DNA of 64,000 nucleotides, taken from contig OW569387.1 in the NCBI GenBank assembly GCA_937625935.1, positions 186,001 to 250,000 on the forward strand, read 5' to 3'. Shown piece after piece: positions 7,831 to 22,200 of the stretch. Within the stretch, counting starts at the first letter, position 1. Each line of letters begins with the position of its first letter. The translations under genes were made by a program, and so were the position numbers. The notes under the pieces were generated by a model that worked only from the letters and a program-made list of their open reading frames with translations, had not been told where the DNA came from and did no database searches. This DNA is from Tetramitus jugosus. Taxonomy: Eukaryota > Heterolobosea > Eutetramitea > Acrasida > Vahlkampfiidae.

Positions 7831-10002
7831 TTATTCTTCATAATCATCAAAGAACTGATCTCCCTCTGATACAAGATCATTTGCGAACGTTTCTGTATCG
7901 ACATCTAAGTTTGCATATCTGTTTCTTCTGTTGACTAGAGGACTCTCATCAAAATCCTCATAATCTTCGAAATTAGGCGCGTCATCAGTCTCTTCATTGC
8001 TCCTTAGAACTGAACTGGGTCGTGGATGGGACAAGTTTTGTTTCCTAGCTCGATGTTTCTTCCAAGTTCTTCCAATTACATTGGCTGCTTGGTCATATGT
8101 TAAATCTTTCTTTTTGTCATCTACTTCATCAAAGGTGTACTCTCGTTTCTTTGGAATAGGTATTTCTTCTTCTTCCTCTGACATTACCTGTTGAAGGAGT
8201 TGCTGATGTTTTGTGGATAGTTGATCCTTTGGTAAGTTTGGACTTGTCTGGGTCTTAAGTGTTTCATTCTCTTTTCTTACTTCTTGGATAACCTCGTTCT
8301 TCTCACCAAGGGTTTTCGTCAGTTCTTGAAGCCGGTTCTCTCGAACTACTTTATCTTGTTCTAGTTGGGCGATCTTATTGGAGAGTTCTTCGATCCGGAT
8401 CTCATTCTGAATCAATCCCTTCTTCTTTTCCTCCTCTAGAGTCACTAGAAGAGCAGAGTTGTCCCTTTCCTTTGTACTCAGCTTTTCACTAAGCTCACTT
8501 TCTCGTTGTTTCATGTTTGATATTAATAGTTTTAAGGACTCTAGCTCCTCATCATTACAAATAGTTAGGGGTTTGAAGGTAGGTGTCTTCTCACTCATAT
8601 CTTGAAGGACTTCTAACTCTCTGTGGAGATTGTCCACTTGTGCAGATAAACTGATATTATCTCTTGTCAGTTTTTCTCTTTCTTGCTTAGTTAATTCTAA
8701 GTCTTGAGATAATCTGCTGACTTCGTCTTTACACTGCGACAGAACGGATAGTTGATTTTGATAGTAGTCTTGTACCTGTTTCATATTAACAACAAGCTCT
8801 CTCAATTTAGAATTTTCTTCTCTGATACGATTCATCTCATCCATCACTCTGTCATGGTTATCCTGAATCGTTTTAGTTTGCTCGACGACCTTCGTTAGTC
8901 TTCGGGATTCAGTGTAATAAGCTTTTAATTCAGTTTCCAACTCTCTCACGCGAGTGTATCTACTATCTCTCTTGATTCTCTCGAACTCCTCGTCTTTCTC
9001 TGCAATAATAAAATCTAAATCTCTAACTTTTTCTTTCAGTCGCTTCACTAGGTTCATCTCTTTGAACATACTTTCAAAGTGAGAGCCCTTTGTTTCAACA
9101 ATTGCATGTGCTCTTAAGAGTTCTTCCACTTGTTTTTGCTTCCGTACGTGTCCTGCTTCGGCTTTTCTCAATTGAGTTTTCAACTTGGTGTTCTCATTCT
9201 TCATTCTGACTATTTCTTCTTTCAACTCCTGCATATCCATGTACATTCCTTCAGGATCTTTTAAGAAGTTTTCCGGTATTTTCCTCAATTTCAACTTCTT
9301 ATTTACTTTAGAGAGATATGACCGAGCCACTTGTTTGGCTGCCAGATGTTCATTTTCGCGAGTCAACACACTATTTGTACTTCTCGAGCTAGAGATTGGG
9401 AAAGTTTGTGGGGGAGGGATTGACGAAACTTTTTTAGGAAAGGCTAGTTTCTGTCTCAAGTAGGAACCATTGTTTCGAGGTTGCGAGGCAGATGATGACC
9501 GTTCTCGAGCGGAATGAGGAGTAGCCGAGGATTCTATAGTTTTTGCACTGGATGGACGAGTAATTGTATTTTGCTGGAATGCTACTCTCCCAGCAGAGCT
9601 AGGTCTGTTTGCTCTCAGGGCAGATGCAGACCGGATCTGATGTTGATATCGCTCCTCCAGCAGTTGTTCCATCTCTTCCTGCGACAAAGGATTCTGATTG
9701 CTGTGATGGGGCATCATATTTTTCCGAGAGTGTACAGAGGTGTCGTTTGTTATGTGAGCACCGGCAGCATTTACTTTACTTGAAGAAGTGGAGTTAAGGG
9801 GTTGCTTCGAGTAGGAATGGTTAATGTGTTGAACCTCAAAATCTAAATCGGCTCCGGATCCAATCCCACCCTGACGATGATACGTCATTTCATCTCCTGA
9901 GTCATTCTCGTCTTCTATTATGGAATCTAGGTCATATTTAGGAGAATAAAGAAAGTGACTCTGGACAGGTATGTTATTGTACTTCGGTAGCGAGTTGTTC
10001 AT
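7831..10002 (-). CDS. IQCE: IQCE-like coiled-coil protein
   Basis: A 723-residue protein (from the first ATG at 10002). The S/R/P-rich N-terminal ~230 residues are disordered. A long coiled coil follows, from about residue 255 to 630. The C-terminus has an IQ-like helix (YDQAANVIGRTWKKHRARKQ, about residues 650-670) and an acidic tail. The segment AEAGHVRKQKQVEELLR followed by TRVRELETELKAYYTESRRL resembles the region of animal IQCE with a KKDKQIEQLL-type block and AMETYYEEVHRLQ. In animals IQCE is a ciliary-base protein partnered with EFCAB7. The divergent position next to an axonemal dynein heavy chain supports a ciliary role. Upstream of 10002 the frame is open only through a TTG. The assignment is by motif memory; a generic coiled-coil protein is the alternative. 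Confidence 0.6.
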   Translation of the reverse strand: MNNSLPKYNNIPVQSHFLYSPKYDLDSIIEDENDSGDEMTYHRQGGIGSGADLDFEVQHINHSYSKQPLNSTSSSKVNAAGAHITNDTSVHSRKNMMPHHSNQNPLSQEEMEQLLEERYQHQIRSASALRANRPSSAGRVAFQQNTITRPSSAKTIESSATPHSARERSSSASQPRNNGSYLRQKLAFPKKVSSIPPPQTFPISSSRSTNSVLTRENEHLAAKQVARSYLSKVNKKLKLRKIPENFLKDPEGMYMDMQELKEEIVRMKNENTKLKTQLRKAEAGHVRKQKQVEELLRAHAIVETKGSHFESMFKEMNLVKRLKEKVRDLDFIIAEKDEEFERIKRDSRYTRVRELETELKAYYTESRRLTKVVEQTKTIQDNHDRVMDEMNRIREENSKLRELVVNMKQVQDYYQNQLSVLSQCKDEVSRLSQDLELTKQEREKLTRDNISLSAQVDNLHRELEVLQDMSEKTPTFKPLTICNDEELESLKLLISNMKQRESELSEKLSTKERDNSALLVTLEEEKKKGLIQNEIRIEELSNKIAQLEQDKVVRENRLQELTKTLGEKNEVIQEVRKENETLKTQTSPNLPKDQLSTKHQQLLQQVMSEEEEEIPIPKKREYTFDEVDDKKKDLTYDQAANVIGRTWKKHRARKQNLSHPRPSSVLRSNEETDDAPNFEDYEDFDESPLVNRRNRYANLDVDTETFANDLVSEGDQFFDDYEE

Positions 10003-10247
10003 TCGTTCTCTTTGCTCTATGCCTCGAGTTGATGTTGGTGGACAATTTTCTCCAGTTAATGAGAGTTTGAAGAGACTGGTCCCCAACAGGGTGTAACTGG
10101 CAGGATATATCCGACCGAGAGCGATAGTGGCGCCAATTTTCTTTTACAGTGTGGCTGAAGGGCGGCTTTCTTTTCGCACGAAGCATCAAATTTCCACACA
10201 CTCAAGTAGCTTGGTAGTAATAGCTGAGCTTTCCAATTTGATTCAAT
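10003..10247. promoter_or_regulatory. Bidirectional promoter of two ciliary genes
   Basis: A 245-bp head-to-head gap between the IQCE-like gene and the dynein heavy chain. It contains the palindromic TGGCGCCAA (10128-10136), a GCGCC core also found upstream of HMGR, SOSS-B and IFT172. Small opposite-strand open frames here have no support. Confidence 0.45.
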
Positions 10248-13200
10248 ATGGATATGAACGTGACGATTCCCAATAACAACAATAGTTCCAATGGTGCAAG
10301 TGCTCTTACAGTTGATAAGCGCCATCAATTCTTGTTTAACAAGGTTGCGGAGACAATGAGGATCGATCGATCCATTGTGGAAGAGATTGGCAGATCTAAA
10401 GAAAACATGCTTGTCATGGACATGTTTTTTCGGTCAGGAGGACCCATAAAGCTCATTTGGTTCTACTCACGACAACATGCATCCTTTACACTAAACACTT
10501 CTGATGATAATGAAGAAGATTATGACGATGCGGTAACTGTGAAGTCAGGATACTCCAGTGCAACGTATAGAACAAGTGCCACGAACACAACGAGTCAAGT
10601 CTATGACAATGATGGAAGTGTAATCTCTTCTCGTTCTCCCAGGAGTGGATATGAAGACTATCAACCAATGCTAGTCGTCACGACCGATCCTACCAGATTT
10701 GCATTGAAAAGTGGTGTTTGTGTTTATTTCTTGAAAGAGGAAAAGCGAATTAACATTACAACGAACAATGTGGAAGACGCGTTACTTTTTGGCGTGATAT
10801 CAGGAGCCAACGGAATGTTGGAAGAGTTAAGGAGACGATTAGGAAATGTCTTATTACCTTCAATGAAAATACAAACTGATTGGGGAGAGTTATCTCATGA
10901 TACTAACGTGACTCATTCTCAAGAAGTAGATGATTTCTTGGACAACATGAACAAATTTGTAACGACGGTCAATGAAGCCATTACATCCTTAACAGATGTC
11001 GTGCGGCTTCAACCTCCCAAAAAGAACTTTGGAATCGCGGCCAACACAAAGAGTTATTTGAGAGCAATATCGCGACCAGACGTTGTTCCCACCTTCGAAG
11101 AAACTGTCTCTAATTGGATAAGGCAGATCGAAGTTTTATTGGGGGAGGTAACGGCCATACGGGAAGAAAATGACGAAAGTGGACCTGCAGCAGAGCTGGA
11201 ATACTGGAAATCACGGATGGCAAAGTTTAATAGTATAACTGATCAACTTCGGAATCGGAGATGCAAGATCGTTTTAGGAACCCTTAAGGCAGCAAAATCC
11301 AATCTGTTGTCAGAGTGGCAGGTAGTAGATATGAAAATTACAGATGCTGCTAATGAAGCAAAAGTAAGTTAGTTCTTCCTCACATATAGATTGGTACTTT
11401 TTATTGACACAATATGGTACAGGACAATGTAAAATATTTGTACATTCTGGAAAAGTTCAGCGAACCCCTGTACAAATTCGATCCAGTTCAAATGATATCT
11501 GCCCTACCAGGATTGATCAACGCTATAAAAATGATGCATAGTATTGCCCGATATTACAATACTTCTGAGAGAATGACAGCTTTATTTGTCAAGGTAACGA
11601 ATCAGATGATTTCATGTTGTAGAAACTATATTTTGCAGCAGGGTAAGTTGTGGGAGCAAGATAGAACACAATTAATAGAAAGGTTTAAAGCCTGTATAGA
11701 CTTGAGCGAATCCTATCAATACTTTTATAGAAAAACAAAGTTGGAGCTGAAGATGAATCCACAGGGAAAGCAATTTGATTTCAGTGAGTCCGCAATATTC
11801 GGAAAGTTTGACCAGTTTTGTTGGAGAATTCAAAAATTAATTGATTTGTTTTCTACCGTACAACAATTCTCAGCACTAAGCGATAGCACCATCGAGAATA
11901 TACAACCCATTGTGAAGGGATTTGATGATGTTTTGGTTGAGTTCAAACGAAAAAAGTATAACTTTCTGGATTATAGAAGCACATTATTTGACAACGACTA
12001 TGTAGACTTCAACTACAAGATACAAGGTCTTGAAGCCAAGTTGGTCGATTTCATCAATCAATGCTTTTCAAATTCGAAGAGCACGCGACATTCTATAAAA
12101 TTGCTCCATCAATTTAGACATATCCTGCAGCAAGACTCCTTGCAAAAGTTGCTCGATGAAAAGCATAGAGCAATATTTAAAAAGTATGGTGATGACGTTG
12201 AGAAGATAATGAAGATTTACAACGCTCACAAGGACAATCCACCACTGCCCAGAAATGCCCCAAAGGTTTCTGGATCTATCGCTTGGGCAAGACAACTATT
12301 GCAGCAAGTAGAACAACCAATGGAATTATTCAAGCAAACGCCAGCCATATTGGAGGCAAAGGTATGTTCCCTCTGTTTTTTGTTGCAGGTTGTGAAGTGT
12401 TTGTGACACATTTTTTCTCCGATAAAGGGATCAAGCAAAACAATCAAGCAGTACAACAAATTGGGCCGGGCTCTGATCACCTTTGAAACACTATGGTTTG
12501 AAGAGTGGACAAAAGCTGCAAAAACAGCGAGAGACGGCTTACATGCGACCCTTCTCACACGAAACCACAGCACGGGCGAGTTGCATGTCAATTTTGATGA
12601 TTATTTATTGATGCTAATAAGGGAGGTTCATTGTTTGGAATCGATGGGATTCACTATACCCGATGCGGCCAAGAGTGTTTATAATCAGTCTAACCGGCTC
12701 AATTTTTATTCTGAAAAACTCAAGTATATGGTGAAAGAGTACTATCGTATTCTATCAGAACAAAACCCAATATATGTAAGATTAATGAAGCCGATGATCG
12801 ATAGAGTGAATGCAATTATTGAAATGGGTCTAACATCGCTGACGTGGATGTCATTAAATATTGAGATGTATATCAATACTGTATTCGAAGCATTTGTCAT
12901 GGTTGAGGAAACAATATCCAAGGCCAATGCGATAGTGACTCATCGTATTAAGGCGAGTAATACAGCAATTGCAAATACCTCATTGATAGTGTTTACCAAT
13001 GAGGTTCGGTCACTCAAACAGTTCCTTGCAGATCAGGAGCGACACACAAAGGATATTGCGAAAAAAATTGATATTAAGAACCAAGAGATAGAATCAGGTA
13101 CCAACGATCTAATACACCTACTAACATCCAAATATTCAGAAGCGGAGTTGAAACTAATAGAAGATGACACCGCGGAGTTGTTGGAAAAGAATGAAGAAGA

Positions 13201-16200
13201 GATGTTGGAGAATGTAGTTCATTGCTTGAGAACCTCTGTCAGACATTTGAAGGATCGAATCAGCGGTCAGGATGATGGTTTGAAAAAGCAGTCTCTTGAA
13301 AAACCGATATTATCTGCTCAGTTGAAATTAGCAATTCCTGAAATTAGATTGTATCCATCACTCGAAGATATCCAAAGGTGTGTCAACAAATGTGCAAGAA
13401 TTATGCTTGAATCGACAAAAGCAATTTATCATTGGGGTGAAGATAGAAGTAAATCAGATTGCAGAAGCGTTTATAATGTTGTAGGACAGAACAAGACAGC
13501 CATTAAACGCTTTTTGCAATTAACTGGTGCTATGGGAAGTTTGTCGGATAAAATTACTAATTTTATTCAACGATTCAGAGATTATCACTTCTTATGGAAG
13601 GACGATCGAAATGAAGAGGTACAATTGTTTGTAACTGGCAAACCTAGTTTGCAGCAGTACGAAGCAATGATTCATCGCTTCGCACAAATAGAGAAACAGT
13701 TGGACGAAATGCAGCAGTTCCACAAGTTAGGATCACTATTGTTGGATTTGAAGCCAATTAAGATGACCTTGAAAAACGAGGCTCAACAATGGAAGTATAA
13801 GTATGGACAAGCACTAAATGCTCGTGTTAAGAGAAAAATGGATAAGTTAGTGTCATTTATCGACGACACAACAAATAGTCTGGCTCGAGAGGCTACTGAT
13901 CTTGAGAGTGTAAATCAAACAATGTTTGTGCTGGAGAAATTGAGAGTCGAAGAGGGAAAGATTCATGCCAAATTAAAACCAATTGATGATGCATATGCTG
14001 TGTTGAACCAATATGGAATTAAGATTACAAAAGAGGAACAAGAGCAGGTGGAGGATGATGGTATTGCTTATAGTTGGCAACAACTGATCAAATTGTCCCG
14101 AGAAACAATGGATTATCTGAGACAAGTAGGGCCAGAGCACAAAAAGGACTTACTCGAGAAGGTGAAAATATTTGAAAGGGACATTACTGATTTTAAGCGC
14201 AATTATGACGCAAACGGTCCCAACGCGAAAGGAATTAAACCTGGAGAGGCTCAGGCGCGTCTGAAGGCATTCCAGAGTGCATTTGACGAGAGATTGAGGA
14301 AATGGAATACCTATTCAATGGGAGAAAGATTATTTGGTCTTCCAGAAACCCAATATCCAGAACTCGTTAGAATAGAGAAAGAATTAGGATTGTTGTCAAA
14401 GCTTTACGACTTATACTCTGATGTAACCATAACAGTTGGTGGATTTGAAGATGTAGTGTGGACTGAAATCAATGTGACAGATATGGAGAATGTTTTATCG
14501 AGCTTTCAATCAAGAGTTCGTTCCATGCCTCTTGGTTTGAGAAAATGGGAGGCCTTCTTGGAGTTAAAACAGTTGGTCGATAATTTCTTCAACACTTTAC
14601 CACTTCTCAATTTACTCAGCAATCAAGCTGTAAAAGACAGACACTGGCGAAAGATTTCTGAATTGTGCGGAAGAGAGCTCGATTATAAGAACCCCGAGTT
14701 CAAGGTGAAGAATCTCATTGATGCTAAGCTTGTTGAGTTTAAAGAGGATGTGGAAGAAATTTGTACTGCAGCAACAAGAGAAGCTGACATCGAAACCAAA
14801 ATGAGAGAAATTGATGAAGAATGGAAAATCAAAGTTGTCACGATCGGTTCGTTTAAAGATAGGGGTAATCTCATTCTGAAGGATACTTCGGAACTGATGA
14901 CTAGCATCGAAGAGAGTCAAGTAACATTAGCCACATTACTCGGTAATATTTACAATGAGCCCTTTCGTAAAGACATTCAATTGTGGATGCAAAAGCTATC
15001 CACTACTCAAAGCGTTGTTGATGATTGGCTAAAAGTACAAGCGTTATGGGTTTATATGGAGGCTGTACTTACTGGAGGAGATATCGCAAAGGAATTGCCG
15101 AATATTGCCAGAAAATTTAATACAGTTGATCGTTCTTGGATCAAGATTATGTCAACTGCCGAAAATGATCCAAAAATCATCAAGTTGTGTTATGCTGATG
15201 AGTCATTGAGAGAAATATTGCCTCACTTGAAAGAAACACTCGAGTTTTGTCAGAAGTCTTTATCTGGATACCTAGAGGCAAAACGTGTTATTTTCCCTCG
15301 GTTTTATTTCTTATCTGATGCTCAACTTTTGGAGATTCTGGGTCAAGGGAGTGATCCTGACACGATTCAGAAACATTTTATTTCTTTGTTTGCAAATGTT
15401 GCAAGAGTGGAATTTGACCAAAAAGAAAAGAATCACATTATCGGAATGTATTCTTCAGAAGGAGAATATGTGCCATTTTCTGATCCTGTGATATGTCAAG
15501 ATAATGTTGAGAATTGGTTAAACAAACTTGTGGGTGAGATGCAGACAACGATAAATGACATTATTCGTACAATGAGTGCATCCGTATACAACGAGTTAAC
15601 TTCGTGTACAGAGGACAGGCTGTTGAAGTTTATCAAAACATATCCTTCTCAAGTTGCACTTCTTGGGTTGCAAATCTATTGGACTTTTGAGGCAGAAATG
15701 GCTCTTAGAAAGGCCTCCAAGAACGAAAAAGGAGGAATTATGCAACTCACCAAGAAAAAGTTTGACATGATTAATGATTTTCTTGTTAATTTGATCAAAA
15801 AGGATCTCAGTAGTCTTGATCGAACATCCATTGAAACTCTAATTACTATTCATATTCATCAATGCGAAATATTTGCGAACCTAGTTCGGAAGAAAGGAAA
15901 GACGGGATCTCCTTCTGATTTTGAGTGGTTGAAACAGACAAGATTCTATTGGAAGACTGAGAAGGACAGATGTGTCGTGAGCATAACGGACTCTGACTTT
16001 GAGTACTGTAATGAGTATCTGGGTTGCACGGATCGTTTGGTTATTACACCTCTAACAGATCGTATCTATATATCTTGCGCTCAGGCTATGGGTATGTTCT
16101 TGGGTGGTGCACCTGCTGGACCTGCAGGTACAGGCAAGACCGAAACAACAAAGGACATGGGTAGAACAATGGGCAAATACTTTATCACCATCAACTGTTC

Positions 16201-19200
16201 TGATCAAATGGGTTACATGTCGATGGGCAACTTGTTCAAGGGTATCGCTCAGAGTGGAGTCTGGTGCGGCTTTGATGAGGTGAATCGTGTTGAATTGGAA
16301 GTTCTCTCTGTGGTAGCAGCGCAAATCAAGTGCGTGTTTGATGCCATGAAGTTCAGAAAACCAAAATTCGTTTTCACAGATGGAACGACTTTGAATCTGG
16401 ATCCAAAATGTGCAGTGTTCATTACCATGAATCCAGGTTATGCTGGTAGAACTGAATTGCCAGAAAATATGAAGGCTCTGTTTCGAACGATTGCAGTAGT
16501 CGTGCCTAATCGTCGTATTATTATGCAGGTCAAACTGGCTTCTGCTGGCTTCCATGATCACTCGGTACTCTCCAAAAAGTTCTTCGTGTTGTATCAGTTG
16601 TGCGAAGAACAATTATCAAAACAGAATCACTACGATTTTGGTCTTCGAAACATTCTATCTGTTCTGAGAACCTGTGGACGTACCCTCAGAGAACTCACGA
16701 ATCGTAAAGATGCTGTGGCAGTCAACGAAACCAGAGTATTGATGAGAGTACTTCGCGACATGAACACATCGAAACTTGTGGATGAAGATGGTATTTTGTT
16801 CAATGAACTACTGAATGATCTATTCCCCAACGAAGAGATTCAAGATGACTCCTATGTTGACTTACAGAGAGGTATTGCAAAAGCAGTCAAGGATAAACGA
16901 TTGATTGACCATCCAGACTGGAACAGAAAGATTGTAGAACTCTATGAACAGTACAAGGTGAGACATGGACTATGCATCATGGGTCCGAGCGGTGTTGGCA
17001 AAACTACGTGCATTAGAGTGTTAGCAGATGCATTGACTCAAGTGGAGCCTGTTCCTACAAAGATTATGAAAATGAATCCAAAGGCAATCACTGCAAATCA
17101 AATGTTTGGTATTCTCGATCCAAGCAACAATGACTGGGTGGACGGTATCTTTTCTGCACTGTGGAAGGGAGTGATGAGAGGCGAGCAAGAGGGTAAGAAG
17201 GAAAGTTCCTGGATCCTATTGGATGGTCCTGTCGATGCCGTGTGGATTGAAAATTTGAACACAGTGCTGGATGATACTCGATCCTTGACATTGGCCAGTG
17301 GTGATCGATTGGGTATGCCTAAGTCTTTAAAGCTGGTTCTTGAAGTCGGAAATCTAGATAACGCTTCGCCTGCAACAGTCTCTCGTGTAGGTATGGTGTA
17401 TATTGGCGAGCATTCTCTTGGATGGAAACCATGTTTCCAAGCATGGCTTCTCAAGCATGAATCCAAGGATAGAGTCAAATCTGTGTTAGAAAAGCTCTTT
17501 GATGTTCATATAGATGCGATTTTGAGTTTTATTGAACTCAAATGTGAGAAGAAGATGCCAATGATTGATAGTAATCTCGTGCAGAATTCACTAAAGTTGT
17601 TAGATGGACTCTTTTTATCTTATCCCAATATTTCAAGTATGACTGAAAGATGTATCGAGAGAATATGCATCTTTGCCATCGTTTGGGGTGTTGGTGGCGT
17701 TATTGGATTTGATGATAGACAAAAACTTCACCAATTCATGCTAGAAAGAAAACTTGACCTTCCAGCTGTTGACTCTGTTGATACAGTCTATGAATTCACT
17801 GTTGATGAGAGCGGAGAATGGCAACATTGGAAAACCAAGGTTCCCCTTTACAAGTACCCAACTGACCATACCCCCGAGTTTAACTCCATCCTTGTTCCGA
17901 CGGTTGATAGTGTTCGTGCAAATTATCTCATCGACTTGATTGCCAAGCAAAAGTTAGGAGTTTTGCTCACTGGTGAAAGTGGTACAGCAAAGACAGTGAC
18001 GATACATGAATATGTTCGAAACTTGGATTCATCCAAGTATAAGAACAAGATAATGTCTTTCAGTTCTGCTACTACTCCCGAATTGGTTCAGACAGCTGTC
18101 TTCACAGCAATGGAGAAGAGAATCACAAATGTGTATGGACCACCGCCCAATCGTCTAATGAACATTTTCATTGATGATATTAGTATGCCGGAGATTAATA
18201 CATGGGGCGATCAAATTACAAATGAGTTGGTCAGACAACTTGTCGAGGATGGAGGATTTTACAGTTTGGAACATGGAAACGCTGGTGTGTGGTTCAGTAT
18301 CGTGGATGTTCAATTCTTTGCCGCGATGAATCACCCTGGAGGAGGCAGAAATGATATTCCAAATAGACTCAAACGGCACTTCTCAGTGTTTAATGTCACT
18401 TTCCCATCAAACAAATCGATTGACTCTATCTTTGGCTCTATTTGCGAAGGTCACTTCAGTAAAGCTAGGGGCTTTGCAGACGATGTTATTCAAACATCGA
18501 AGATTCTACCCACTCTTACGAGAACACTCTGGTCGCTCACCAAAGCTAAAATGCTTCCAACTCCAAGCAATTTCCACTATATTTTCAATTTGCGTGATCT
18601 AAGTCGGATCTTTCAAGGATTGCTTCAAGGTGCCAGTGAAGTCATAAAAAATAACGGCAATCTATTGAGTCTGTGGAAGCATGAATGCGAGCGTGTACTA
18701 CAAGACAAGTTTAGCAATGAAAAGGATAAGATATGGTTTGCCAACTGCATCAAAACAATTTTGAAAGATGAATACAACGAAGACGTTGCCATCAAAGTAA
18801 CGAAACCGAGATACTATGTTGATTTTATGAGAGATGCAGTTATCCCTGACGATGCAGATGTCGATGAGGATGCTGATGTTGATGAAGGGGCCATTGAAGT
18901 ACCCAAAGTTTATGAGCCAATTGCATCAATGGAGGAATTACAAAACAAGTTGCAAAACTATCTCATCCAATATAACGAAGTCAACAAGCGAGAACCTATG
19001 AGCTTGGTGCTATTCGATTTTGCGATGATTCATCTGATGAGAATTTCTCGTGTTATTCGATCAGAGAGAGGTAATGCTCTGCTGGTTGGTGTTGGTGGTA
19101 GTGGAAAGCAGTCTTTGACAAGGCTAGCCTCCTTTGTAGCTGGATATCAAACTATTAAGCTCAATGTTACCAAGAATTACACCATTAATAATCTACTTGA

Positions 19201-22200
19201 TGAATTGCGCAAAATTTTCAGATCTGCAGTGCTCGAGAAGCCAGTAACATTCCTCTTCACTGACAATGACATTAAGGATGAAACTTTCCTCGAATATATC
19301 AACATGATCCTGACATCAGGAGAAATTCCAAATCTTTTCGCGAAGGACGAACGAGAATCGATAATGGAGGAACTAAGACCAATCGCATCCAAGTTAAATC
19401 CTGGAATGATGTTATCACCAGAAAATCTCTACAAGTTCCTGATTGATAGAGCCAGAAATAATTTGCATGTTGTTCTTTGCTTCTCTCCTGTGGGTGATCA
19501 GTTCAGAACGAGAGCACGTAAATTCCCGGGGCTTATCAGTGGCTGTACCATCGATTGGTTCCCACCTTGGCCAATTGAAGCCTTGCACGCTACTGCAGAC
19601 AAGTTCCTTCAAGACCTTCCAATTGTCAGTACTCCTAAACAAAAGAAGGAACTTGTGCACTACATGTGTAACGTTCATGAAACGGTTGTTGGATTAGCAA
19701 AAGAGTATTTCAACAAATATAGAAGGAATACCTATGTGACTCCAAAGTCCTATCTATCATTCATCGAGATGTATAAAACGATATACGAACAAAAACACAC
19801 CGAAATCAAGAGCCTGGCAGACAAGGTTAATAATGGTCTTAAGAAGTTGCATGAAGCCTCCAAGGGTGTTGCAGTCATGAAGGAGGAACTGGCGAAGAAG
19901 GAAAAGCAACTCGCCATTGCCCAAAGTAATGCAGTGCTTCTTTTGGAGAAGGTCTCCAAACAAAAAATGATCGCTGAAGAGAAAACGAATGAAGTGAAAA
20001 AGAAGAGTGATCTCTTGGAGCAGGAAGCGAACCTCATCCAAAAAGACAAGGATGAAGCTGAAAAGGAATTGAGTGAAGCAAGACCAGCTCTATTAGCTGC
20101 CGAAGAAGCGGTGAACTCGATCAAAAAGGATGAATTAACCGTAGTTAAGACCTTTACTACTCCACCCGAGCCAATTACTCGTGTGATGGACGGTGTTCTG
20201 ATCATCCAACAGCTCCCAATCAACAAGAAAATTATCATGAATGACAAAGAATTTAAAGCAAGTAAGGGTGAGAAGAAGGTGATGGTAGCCTCATGGAAAG
20301 AAGCGAAAGACATGATGAATAATATCAAATTCATGAATAATCTAGTGTCTTTCAGGAAGGAAACTCTTAATGATGAAACTGTTGAGTTATTGGAACCATA
20401 CCTGAAACAAGCAGATTTTAACGAAAAGGATATGATGACTCGATCATCTGCTGCAGCTAAATTGTGCAAATGGGTTATTTGTCTCGTCAACTTTTATAAC
20501 ATTGCCAAAAATGTTGCACCCAAACAAGAAAGAGTAAGATTAGCTGAAATTTCTCTCAGAAAAGCCATGAAGCAGCTGGGAGAAGCGCAAGCAGACTTGG
20601 CACTCAAACAAGCAGAACTCGATAAGATGAAGGCGAAACTCGACCAAGCAATGTTAGAAAAGAAGAAATTGGAAGATGATGCTCTCGATACCAAGAGACG
20701 TATGGAAGCAGCAGAAGCCTTGATTAAGGGTCTTGGTGGTGAACGAGAACGCTGGACTCAAGATAGCAAGCTATTTGATCAAAGAATTCAACGTTTGATT
20801 GGTGATGCGGCTCTTGTCTCTACCTTCTTATCGTATGCTGGACCTTTCAACCAAGAATTCAGACAGAGAATTCTGCATGAATTTGCGGTGGCAGGTTTGA
20901 AAGAAAGAAGTATTCTCTACGATGAAGACACAGATATTGTAAAGTTCCTAGTAAATCCTACGGTGATTGGAGAATGGGTGATCAAGGGACTCCCTAATGA
21001 TGATTATTCAAGTCAAAATGGTATCATTGTTACAAAAGCCACTCGATATCCACTCTTGATCGATCCTCAGGGACAAGGTAAAAACTGGATCAAAAATAAG
21101 GAGGGAGCCGACTTGAAAATCACAAACTTGAACAATGATACATTCAAGAATGACTTAGAAAATTGCTTAGTATTCGGCAATCCTTTACTGATAGAAGATA
21201 TCGGGGAAGAATTAGATCCAATACTGGATAATGTTCTGGAAGGTCGTGTAACAAAATCTGGAAAGAACCTAAAGATCAGAGTGGGAGATAATGAGGTTAC
21301 CTTCAATCCCAAGTTTAAACTATTCATCACTACTAAACTAGCTAATCCTAGGTATACACCTGAACTGTATGCAAAGTGCTCGGTTATTGACTTTACTGTC
21401 ACATCCACTGGTCTCGAAGATCAGTTACTAGGTATTGTTATTGTGAAAGAAATGGCTGAACTGGAAGAAACAAGAAAGAAACTTATGGAGGATATTCAAA
21501 GTTGCAAACAAATTATGGACGAATGCGAACAAGATCTTTTGGACAAACTTGGAGCAAACACTGGTAAAAGTTTACTAGACGATGATGAACTAATCCAAAT
21601 TTTGGCCAAGACAAAACAAAGATCAAAAGAAATGAAGGAAAAACTTGCTGGAGCTGAAGAAACAGAGAAGAATATCATTGTTGCTAGAGAACAATTCAGA
21701 CCAGTCGCAGCTCGAGGATCTGTCATGTATTTCGTTATTACTGAACTTAGTTTGATCAATGTCATGTACCAAGTCAGTTTACGTCAGTTTATCAAGCTGT
21801 TTATTGAGGCTATTGATGCATCGACTCCTGACAGATCGACATCAAAGAGAATCGAGAACATTACCAATCATTCCACTCACTCCATTTTTAAATATGTGCA
21901 GCGTGGATTGTATGAGAAGGATAAAATTATATATGCACTTCTCCTGGCACTCAAGATCGATCTGAAAGCAGGACACATTACTCAAAAGGAGTTTAGTACA
22001 TTCTTACGTGCTGGAGCAGCATTGAACTTGAGTGAAATCAGAAGAAAACCGTTTAACTGGATCTCTGATATTGCATGGGTCAACTTGGTCAGTTTAACAG
22101 AAATATCCAAGTTTAAAGCTTTACTGCATCAAATCGAAGGCAATGAGGCTGATTGGAGAGGATTCTACGATTCAAAAACACCCGAAACAGAAGTTGTACC

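Noticed and set aside
10003-10086. N-terminal extension of the IQCE-like protein
   Set aside because: It depends on a TTG start; the first ATG is at 10002. The same reasoning shortens SPATA20-like, PMP3, RCC1 and the TPR gene.
16052-16612. Minus-strand 186-codon open frame within the dynein gene
   Set aside because: Antisense of the AAA1 region, rich in H/C/S as expected for shadow translation.
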